From positions 62,001 to 126,000 of the forward strand of contig JANNSU010000074.1 of NCBI GenBank assembly GCA_031394355.1: a DNA stretch of 64,000 bases. Direction: 5' to 3'. This DNA comes from JAEUMY01 sp031394355. GTDB taxonomy: Bacteria; Pseudomonadota; Gammaproteobacteria; Burkholderiales; Usitatibacteraceae. The notes beneath the pieces were generated by a model that saw nothing but the letters and a program-made list of their open reading frames with translations, had not been told where the DNA came from and did not search any database. The translations under genes were made by a program, and so were the position numbers. Positions 24,987 to 31,907 of this stretch are shown here, piece after piece. Within the stretch, counting starts at the first letter, position 1, and each line of letters begins with the position of its first letter.

Positions 24987-26254
24987 GTTTGATCGAAACA
25001 GATATTGGAACTATCGCGCCCGACTGGAAAGTCGTGCCGCTGAAGGATGTGGCTGGGAAGCCTCAATACGGTTTGACCGCGAAAGCTGCGAAGTCCGGCA
25101 ATACTCAGTTCCTAAGAATCACCGACATCACTGACCAAGGGGTCAACTGGGCAACCGTTCCGTTCTGCTCCGCGCCGAAAAAGAAGATCGACACGTGCCG
25201 ACTAAAATCCGGCGACATCGTCTTCGCTCGAATTGGAGCAACGACGGGGAAAAGCTACCTGATCGTTCATCCGCCGGATGCGGTGTTTGCGTCGTACTTG
25301 ATTCGCGTCCGTGCCGGTAAAGACCTCGACCCAGGTTTCCTGATTCAGTTTTTCCAGTCTCGCGGATATTGGCAACAAGTTGATGCAAACAAACACGCGA
25401 ACCTGAAGAAAGGCGTTAACGGTTCCATTCTCAGTGAGCTTCTTCTTCCGCTCCCCCCACTCCCCGAGCAGAAGAAGATCGCGCACATCCTTTCGGAAGT
25501 GCAGCGCGCGATCAAAGCGCAGGAGCGGATCATTCAGACCACCATTGAGCTGAAAAAGGCCCTCATGCACAAGCTCTTCACCGAAGGCCTCCGCAACGAA
25601 CCCCAAAAACAAACCGAAATCGGCCTTGTCCCGGAAAGTTGGGAGGTGGTGGAGATTGGCGATCTCGGTAAGTGCGTTACCGGCTCGACTCCGAAAACCA
25701 AAGTGGCGTCCTTCTACGACCCGCCGAGCGAAGACTTCATTGCTCCCGCCGACCTCGGAACACGTCGCTACGTTTACGATTCGGAGAAGAAGATTTCCCC
25801 TGAGGGAATGGCCACCATCCGGCCACTCCCCAAGAACGCCGTGTTGTGCGTCTGTATCGGATCAAGCATTGGCAAGGTGGGCATGAGCCACAGGGAAAAG
25901 TCCGCAACAAATCAGCAGATCAATTCGATCATCTGCAAAAAGGGCCGAGATCCTGAGTTCGTCTATTACCTCCTGAGCTACCACTGGGATTACTGGAAGA
26001 GCTTCGCGACATTCGGTCCCGTTCCAATTCTCAGCAAAGGGCGCTTCGCAACAATCGTCCTGGCTATCCCTTCGTCTGTTGAAGAGCAGCAAGCCATCGC
26101 TAAGCCGCTCATCGCACTCGAAACAAAAGTGGAGCTCGCCGCGAAGAAAGTTGCCGCACTCAAAGACCTCTTCCGTATCCTGCTTCACGAACTAATGACC
26201 GCGAAAACGCGCGTTCATGCAATCACCTTTGCTCCGAATGAAGGCAGCTCATAA
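24983..26254 (+). CDS. hsdS: Type I restriction-modification specificity subunit HsdS
   Basis: A 423-residue specificity subunit with the two-TRD layout: TRD1 about residues 10-150, the central conserved region (LPPLPEQKKIAHILSEVQRAIKAQERII ... LKKALMHKLFTEGL, about 155-205), the linker EIGLVPESWEVVEIG, TRD2 about 220-370 and a shorter C-terminal repeat of the conserved helix (VEEQQAIAKPLIALETKVELAAKKVAALKDLF). The start at 24983 overlaps the stop of the hsdM remnant by ATGA. GC is visibly lower than in hsdM and RhuM, as expected if it came with a different allele. The recognised DNA sequence cannot be predicted by eye. Confidence 0.93.
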   Translation: MSLIETDIGTIAPDWKVVPLKDVAGKPQYGLTAKAAKSGNTQFLRITDITDQGVNWATVPFCSAPKKKIDTCRLKSGDIVFARIGATTGKSYLIVHPPDAVFASYLIRVRAGKDLDPGFLIQFFQSRGYWQQVDANKHANLKKGVNGSILSELLLPLPPLPEQKKIAHILSEVQRAIKAQERIIQTTIELKKALMHKLFTEGLRNEPQKQTEIGLVPESWEVVEIGDLGKCVTGSTPKTKVASFYDPPSEDFIAPADLGTRRYVYDSEKKISPEGMATIRPLPKNAVLCVCIGSSIGKVGMSHREKSATNQQINSIICKKGRDPEFVYYLLSYHWDYWKSFATFGPVPILSKGRFATIVLAIPSSVEEQQAIAKPLIALETKVELAAKKVAALKDLFRILLHELMTAKTRVHAITFAPNEGSS

Positions 26255-26266
26255 AGGCACTTCCCG

Positions 26267-28078
26267 ATGCGCTTGCTCAATCTCCACATTCGAAACTTTC
26301 GCAAGATCGAGGATCTTTGTGTGACGTTTCCGAAAGGCTTGACCGTGATTGTTGGCGAGAACAATGCCGGGAAAACGGCCATCATCGACGCTCTGCGGCT
26401 TATGCTGTTTTCAAGCCGTGACTATGAAGCCCTCCGTTTGAATGAAGATGACTTTAGGAGGCACTCGCAGAATGCGCCAATCGAGATTTCCTGCAACTTT
26501 TGTGATCTCAGCGACACCGACGAAGTGCGCTTTCATGAGTGTCTCGTGGACATTGGCAAAGGGAAGTTCCACGCACGCTTGAATGCACGGGCGGAGTTCA
26601 ACGTAAACACGAGAAGGGCGAATGTAAAAATGTGGGGCGGTGAGACAGAAGGAGGCACGCTCCCATCCAAGCTCTACGACCACCTCAGTTCCATTTACCT
26701 ACAACCTCTCCGTGATCCAGAGAATGGCTTGCGTCCCGGCAGGCATTCCCAGGTTTCCCGACTGATTGATTGCCTCACTCCTGAAGCTAGGCGTGTGGAG
26801 TTCGAGACCATCGCGCAGACAGCAAACGATGAGATTCGTAAACTTGATCCAGTTAAGACCGCAAAATCCGACCTCGACACCCAGTTGACTTCGATTGCGG
26901 GGGCCGAACTTGCTCAAAAGACTGAGCTCATATTCAGCGATCCGAGTTTTCATCGAATTATTGCGGGACTTCAACCCGAAATTGACGGTTTGCCTTTCGC
27001 ACTAAACGGCTTGGGCTACAACAACCTCGTGTTTATGGCTGCGACCTTAGGAACCCTTCGGCGGAGCGAGAGCTATTCTTTTCGATCAATTCTGGTCGAA
27101 GAACCAGAAGCCCACCTCCATCCCCACCTTCAGGTACTCCTTCTTCGACATCTGGTGAATGCGGCAGCGGACAAAGACGGAAGTCCAGTTCAAGTTCTAG
27201 TGAGCACCCATTCGCCAATCCTGGCGAGCCAAGCACCGATTGACTCAGTGATTTCCGTGCACGAGTCGGGGGGGAAAGTGACGGGCGTATCCCTTTGCTC
27301 AATCGCGTACGATGAAGCGCTCAAGAAGAAGCTTCAGCGGTTTCTGGATGCAACTCGTGCGGAGCTTTTCTTTGCTCGTCGCATCCTTATGGTCGAGGGT
27401 ATCGCCGAAGCGCTTCTGCTTCCTGTCCTCGCCCGAATGGCGGGCGGAAATATGAAGGATTCTTCCGTCACCGTTCTTAATGCTGACGGAATCAACTTTA
27501 ACGCCTTCATTCCACTGTTCGGGACCGGCCGCCTCGGGCTATCGGTTGCGATACTGACAGACGGTGACGATACCGACCGCACGGGAACACCCTCCGCATC
27601 TGCAACCGGGCTGAAGGCAAAAGAGGCTGAAATACCAAATCTCCGTGTCGAATTCGGTGAAATCACTTTTGAGCACGAATTAGCGCGGTCAGCCGTCCTG
27701 CTCCCATTTTTGGTGGAATGCTTTCGGCGATTGCGACCGACACTTGGCAATGCGCTCCGAACGGTTCTCGCCAGCCTCAATACAGCAGATGAGAGGGCCG
27801 ATGCGTTTCTTGACGAGTTTCTTCGCAGCGAAACATCCAAAGGCGAGTTTGCGCAAGAACTTGCAGGTCTTCTCGATGAATCGCTTGAAACACAGCGGAA
27901 CGCTATTGGGTCATTCAGCTGGATTTTCTCGCAAACCGAAGCGGATAAACTGTCGGCGGATGCTGTGCCGCAATATATTCGCGCCGCCTTGGTGTTCCTC
28001 GGCGCCATCAATAACCCAATCGCTAATGAGACAGACGGAGCAATTACGGGAACAGATCCTGTGCCAGAACCCAACTGA
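26267..28078 (+). CDS. gajA: GajA-like OLD-family ATPase/TOPRIM nuclease (Gabija-like)
   Basis: A 603-residue OLD-family protein: N-terminal ABC-type ATPase with Walker A GENNAGKT (residues 30-37), Walker B SILVEEPEAHLHPHL (about 276) and the STHSP switch, followed by a TOPRIM nuclease domain with Glu377 in ILMVEGIAEA and Asp432/Asp434 in LTDGDD. Next to a UvrD-like helicase this is the Gabija arrangement (GajA nicks DNA when nucleotide levels fall during phage infection; GajB is the helicase partner). Length is close to known GajA (about 580). It starts 12 bases after hsdS and overlaps gajB by 53 bases, so all three are probably one transcript. Confidence 0.83.
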   Translation: MRLLNLHIRNFRKIEDLCVTFPKGLTVIVGENNAGKTAIIDALRLMLFSSRDYEALRLNEDDFRRHSQNAPIEISCNFCDLSDTDEVRFHECLVDIGKGKFHARLNARAEFNVNTRRANVKMWGGETEGGTLPSKLYDHLSSIYLQPLRDPENGLRPGRHSQVSRLIDCLTPEARRVEFETIAQTANDEIRKLDPVKTAKSDLDTQLTSIAGAELAQKTELIFSDPSFHRIIAGLQPEIDGLPFALNGLGYNNLVFMAATLGTLRRSESYSFRSILVEEPEAHLHPHLQVLLLRHLVNAAADKDGSPVQVLVSTHSPILASQAPIDSVISVHESGGKVTGVSLCSIAYDEALKKKLQRFLDATRAELFFARRILMVEGIAEALLLPVLARMAGGNMKDSSVTVLNADGINFNAFIPLFGTGRLGLSVAILTDGDDTDRTGTPSASATGLKAKEAEIPNLRVEFGEITFEHELARSAVLLPFLVECFRRLRPTLGNALRTVLASLNTADERADAFLDEFLRSETSKGEFAQELAGLLDESLETQRNAIGSFSWIFSQTEADKLSADAVPQYIRAALVFLGAINNPIANETDGAITGTDPVPEPN

Positions 28079-29783
28079 TCAGCAAAGAGACGCAATCTTT
28101 GCAGAGGAGTTGGAGTTTCTGCTTCGGGCATCTCCCGGAAGCGGCAAAACGTGGACGTCATGTCGCCGATTTATTTGGCGGGGCGCAAATTGGCATCACA
28201 AAGTTGGAGGTCTCGCACTTCTTTCGTTCACAAATACCGCGATTCAGGAGTTTCATGACGCAACAATTAATGTTGGCCGAAGAGAGCTTCTTTCGAATCC
28301 AAATTACGTTGGGACATTTGATTCATTCGTTGAACGCTTCGTCATCACTCCGTTCGGGCACCTGCTCTACGGCAGCGCAAAGCGGCCTAAGCTTTTTCTA
28401 GCTCCGCGCCCTGGAGACTGGAACAACAAGAAGCTACAAGGCTGGACGGAAGTGGGCGGAGGACAAAAGCGCCCAGTTCCGGCATGGGAGATCATCCCGT
28501 TTCCAGACAACGGGAAAGTATCGTTCCGAGCTGCATCCAGTTTTGGTGGCAAAACGCTTTCATTTGAGTGGGGCAATCCAGTCGCCGAGTTTTTTAGGTT
28601 GGGCTATTACACCCACGCTCAGCGCGTTTATTTAGCATGCAGGATTCTGTTTGATCGCCCTCATATCGCCTTTTGTTTGTCGCGGCGATTCCCGGAGATC
28701 ATCGTCGATGAAGCGCAAGACACGAATATTTGGCTCCTCATCCTTTTGAACTTCCTAAGGGAGAAGGGAACGAAAGTGACGCTAGTTGGAGACCCGGATC
28801 AGTGCATTTATGAGTTTAGTATGGCGGATGCAACTTCACTCCCGGCTTTGAAAGAGAAATGGGGAATTCCAGAGAAACCTCTGAGTCGTTCATTCCGCTG
28901 CAACAATCGCATCGCGGGATCGGTCCGCCACATAAGCGGGAATTCCGGGTTTGAGGGGTGCGGTGAGCCACTTAATGAACATTGCAGTTCCTTTATCGTT
29001 CGCGAGGCGGACAATGCCTTCAGCGGAAGCATTTTCTCGTTTGAAGCCCATCTGACAAAGGCTGGAATTTTGCAGAGCAATTCGGCGATTCTGTGCCGAG
29101 CACATCAACAACTGGAGACAATTAGGGGCGTTGTGAACTACACCGCATTGCAGGGCCTCACAAAGGAATTGGCACTTGCTGCCTTCCACCGCGACGTGCG
29201 GAAAGATTACAAGAGAGCTTTCCGGATTATCGAGGAGGGCATCCGTGAAATGATAGATGAGCCGGATTTTTGGGATGCACTCGATGAGGATCCCGAAGGT
29301 GCAGCCTCTACCAAATTTCGGCTGGCTCTTTGGAAGTTCACCAAGTCCGAAGATGGGTTGCCTTCCGTTGGAGAGAGTGGAACTGCTTGGATTGATCAAT
29401 TGAAGGAAAACCTTGCCCCACTTCTTCAAGAACTCGGAATCAAGAACATCCCGAAGTTAGGGCAAAAGATCAGAAAAACCGGACTCGATCAGGAACAACT
29501 AGCTCTTCCATTGTTTCAGCCGCAAACTCTCTTTCCTATTATTCGGCAGGAAACAATTCACCAAGTAAAAGGCGAGAGCATCGATGCCGTCTTGCTGTTG
29601 GGCTCCACTAAATTTTTCAATTCCGTGGTTGCGGCGATCGAGAGAGGCGAGAATACTGAAGACCGGCGACTTGCATATGTCGCAATGACCCGTGCGAGAC
29701 ATGCGCTCATGGTGGGATTGCCAGCATCGCATTACGACAACCATGCAGAGAAGTGGGTTAGCTGGGGATTCAAAGCGATATAG
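28026..29783 (+). CDS. gajB: GajB-like UvrD-family helicase (Gabija-like)
   Basis: A 585-residue superfamily 1 helicase. The start is set at 28026, inside the end of gajA; the open frame extends to 27744 but that part is the gajA sequence in another frame. Motifs: Walker A RASPGSGKTWT (GSGKT about 38-42), Walker B VDEAQDTN (about 228), motif III VGDPDQCIYEF, motif IV-V IHQVKGESIDAV and motif VI YVAMTRARHAL (about 551). The IHQVKGE form of motif V is typical of GajB-like and related UvrD_C_2 helicases. It is longer than the type GajB (about 494). It ends 5 bases before the truncated hsdR copy. Confidence 0.83.
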   Translation: MRQTEQLREQILCQNPTDQQRDAIFAEELEFLLRASPGSGKTWTSCRRFIWRGANWHHKVGGLALLSFTNTAIQEFHDATINVGRRELLSNPNYVGTFDSFVERFVITPFGHLLYGSAKRPKLFLAPRPGDWNNKKLQGWTEVGGGQKRPVPAWEIIPFPDNGKVSFRAASSFGGKTLSFEWGNPVAEFFRLGYYTHAQRVYLACRILFDRPHIAFCLSRRFPEIIVDEAQDTNIWLLILLNFLREKGTKVTLVGDPDQCIYEFSMADATSLPALKEKWGIPEKPLSRSFRCNNRIAGSVRHISGNSGFEGCGEPLNEHCSSFIVREADNAFSGSIFSFEAHLTKAGILQSNSAILCRAHQQLETIRGVVNYTALQGLTKELALAAFHRDVRKDYKRAFRIIEEGIREMIDEPDFWDALDEDPEGAASTKFRLALWKFTKSEDGLPSVGESGTAWIDQLKENLAPLLQELGIKNIPKLGQKIRKTGLDQEQLALPLFQPQTLFPIIRQETIHQVKGESIDAVLLLGSTKFFNSVVAAIERGENTEDRRLAYVAMTRARHALMVGLPASHYDNHAEKWVSWGFKAI

Positions 29784-29788
29784 AGATC

Positions 29789-30112
29789 ATGCCCATCCCC
29801 GGAGAACACAAAACTGTCCAAGCCCGCATCCTCGGCTACGCCGAGGCCATCGGCTGGACCTTTGTTTCCCGCGAAGAAGCCGAGCGCCGTCGCGGCTTCG
29901 ACCCGGAAGCCCCACCCGCCGACCGCGCCAAGAACCGCTCCCTGTTTTTCGATGACCTGCTCGGCACAAGAGTCCGCGCGTTTAACTCGCGCTATGCCGA
30001 GGCCGACGGCGCGTTGCTCGGCCAGTTCCGCCATCTCCACACCGCCATCCCCGGCAATCAGGGTAGGCCAATCAATTCGACAACATATGTCGCAAAATAT
30101 TACGATATATAA
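29789..30112 (+). pseudogene. Truncated 5' copy of hsdR
   Basis: The first about 90 codons are a divergent duplicate of the start of the intact hsdR at 31908: both read GEHKTVQ(A/V)RILGYAEA, IGWTFV, REEAERRRGFDPE, ADRAKNRSLFFD and ALLGQFRHLHT. Homology stops after GGCAA near 30059, and AT-rich unrelated sequence follows until the frame ends at 30112. The two copies differ at many codons, so this is not a recent tandem duplication but the end of another hsdR allele. It lacks the nuclease and helicase domains and cannot be functional. Confidence 0.85.
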
Positions 30113-30146
30113 GGATTAGAGTCAGCATCTCGACATTAGATGCGAC

Positions 30147-30175
30147 TTGACCGCAGCAGATTATTGGCCTATATA
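30147..30175 (+). promoter_or_regulatory. Sigma-70-like promoter of hipBA
   Basis: TTGACC, a spacer of exactly 17 bases and TATATA, about 60 bases upstream of the hipB start, in a strongly AT-rich segment. It fits the consensus spacing; the -10 is imperfect. Confidence 0.55.
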
Positions 30176-30177
30176 TC

Positions 30178-30199
30178 GCAATATCTAGCGAAATATTGC
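30178..30199. promoter_or_regulatory. Probable HipB operator
   Basis: GCAATAT, 8 bases, ATATTGC: a perfect 7-bp inverted repeat starting 2 bases after the -10 box, so it would overlap the transcription start. HipB-type antitoxins repress their own operon through such sites; the assignment is from position and symmetry. Confidence 0.6.
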
Positions 30200-30233
30200 T
30201 TACTAATTGGATTACTCGCAATAGCTTACGACT

Positions 30234-30584
30234 ATGAAAATCACTGGTCTGCTCACCGATGATGCAGTACTCGCTGAACTGGGCGCACGGATTGCCGGAC
30301 GCCGAGTGGAATTGCAGCTTACCCAAGCGGCTGTGGCCGAACAGGCGGGGATCGCCAAGCGCACCCTCGAGCGGATGGAGGCAGCGCAAACCTCGCAGTT
30401 GTCCACCCTGATTCGGGTGCTAAGGGTGCTGGATGCCGCCTCCGGGCTGGATAGCCTGATACCGGCAACCGGGCCGAGACCAATGGATTTGTTGAAGCAA
30501 AAAGGGAAGACCCGGCAACGGGCGTCGGCTAAACGTGCCGCACCGGCCACCGCCAAACCTTGGCAGTGGGATGAGAAGCCATGA
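30234..30584 (+). CDS. hipB: HipB-like XRE antitoxin/repressor
   Basis: A 116-residue protein with a helix-turn-helix of the XRE type (QLTQAAVAEQAGIAKRTLERMEA, about residues 29-51), then a helical dimer region (LIRVLRVLDAASGLDSLIP) and a basic Lys/Ala/Pro tail ending KPWQWDEKP. A Trp-containing tail like this is the part of HipB-like proteins that contacts HipA. It overlaps hipA by 4 bases (ATGA), the usual coupling of antitoxin and toxin. A promoter and an inverted-repeat operator lie just upstream, in line with autoregulation. Confidence 0.85.
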   Translation: MKITGLLTDDAVLAELGARIAGRRVELQLTQAAVAEQAGIAKRTLERMEAAQTSQLSTLIRVLRVLDAASGLDSLIPATGPRPMDLLKQKGKTRQRASAKRAAPATAKPWQWDEKP

Positions 30585-31897
30585 GCACGCTGGCCGAAGT
30601 CAGGCTGTGGGGTAGAACCATTGGCGCGGTCTCGCTGCAGGACGGGGAGGATGTCGCGAGCTTTCAATACGATGCGGCGTTTGCGCAGAGCAGCATTCAA
30701 GTCGCGCCGATTCTGATGCCGCTTTCCTCGCGCGTGTACCGCTTCCCCGAGCTTTCCCGCCCCACTTTTCATGGGCTGCCCGGTCTGCTGGCTGACTCCC
30801 TGCCAGACAAGTTCGGCAATGCGCTGATCGATGCCTGGCTGGCCTCGCAGGGGCGACAACCGGGTTCCTTCAACGCGGTGGAGCGACTTTGTTATACCGG
30901 CGAGCGCGGCATGGGTGCACTGGAATTTGTCCCCGCCAACGGCCCTGCGGCGAGGCAGACCACACACATCGAAGTCAGCCAGTTGGTTGAACTCGCATCG
31001 GAGGTGTTGACCCAGCGGAACAATTTGCAGGCGACCTTTGCGGCCGAAGGGAGGGAAGATGCGCTCAGGGATATTCTGCGAGTGGGCACCTCTGCCGGCG
31101 GCGCGCGGGCGAAGGCCGTGATTGCATGGAACCCGAAAACCAACGAAGTGCGCTCGGGCCAGATCAAGGCCGGCGAGGGATTTGAATACTGGCTGCTGAA
31201 ATTCGACGGCGTCAGCGGCAACAAGGACAAGGAGCTGGAAGACCCGAAAGGATACGGGTTGATCGAGTATGCGTACTACCTGATGGCGCGAGACTGCGGC
31301 ATTGATATCAGCGAATGCCGGCTGTTCAAGGAGAATGGCCGCGCGCATTTCATGACGCGTCGTTTTGATCGCATTGTTGGTAGTGCGAGCGGCGAAAAAC
31401 TTCACATGCAGTCGCTCTGCGCGCTGGCGCACTACGACTTCAACTTGGCTGGCGCGTACAGCTACGAGCAAGCCTTGCTGGTGATGCGGCAACTGCAGTT
31501 GCCCATGTTGGCCATCGAGCAACTCTTCCGGCGCATGGCATTCAACATCGTGGCTCGCAATCAGGATGACCACGTAAAGAATATTGCCTTTCTGATGGAC
31601 AAGGCCGGGGAGTGGTCGCTATCGCCAGCCTTTGACATGACCTACAGTTTTAATCCCTCGGGGGCTTGGACCGCGAGCCATCAGATGACGATGAATGGAA
31701 AACGCGAGCATTTCACACTGGATGATTTCAACGCCTGTGCCAAGGCGGCTTCGATGAAGCGGGGACGCGCCGCGAAAATCCTTGCCGAGGTGCAAGCGAC
31801 GGTCACGCAGTGGCCATCGTTCGCAGAAGAGGCCGGCGTGCCGGCAGGCATGCGCGACAACATTCAGCGCACGTTGAATCTGAAACCCTATTCATGA
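30581..31897 (+). CDS. hipA: HipA-like serine/threonine kinase toxin
   Basis: A 438-residue full-length HipA kinase, a type II toxin that phosphorylates translation factors (a glutamyl-tRNA synthetase in E. coli). Seen: the N-terminal HipA_N-like domain (LPGLLADSLPDKFGNALI), the phosphate-binding loop VGTSAGGARAKA (about 168), the catalytic loop VARNQDDHVKNIAFL with Asp329, and the metal-binding LSPAFDMTYS. All key residues are present, so the kinase should be active. It ends 10 bases before hsdR. A toxin inside an RM locus would make loss of the locus costly; that is inference. Confidence 0.9.
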   Translation: MSTLAEVRLWGRTIGAVSLQDGEDVASFQYDAAFAQSSIQVAPILMPLSSRVYRFPELSRPTFHGLPGLLADSLPDKFGNALIDAWLASQGRQPGSFNAVERLCYTGERGMGALEFVPANGPAARQTTHIEVSQLVELASEVLTQRNNLQATFAAEGREDALRDILRVGTSAGGARAKAVIAWNPKTNEVRSGQIKAGEGFEYWLLKFDGVSGNKDKELEDPKGYGLIEYAYYLMARDCGIDISECRLFKENGRAHFMTRRFDRIVGSASGEKLHMQSLCALAHYDFNLAGAYSYEQALLVMRQLQLPMLAIEQLFRRMAFNIVARNQDDHVKNIAFLMDKAGEWSLSPAFDMTYSFNPSGAWTASHQMTMNGKREHFTLDDFNACAKAASMKRGRAAKILAEVQATVTQWPSFAEEAGVPAGMRDNIQRTLNLKPYS

Positions 31898-31907
31898 AAC
31901 CGCATCG

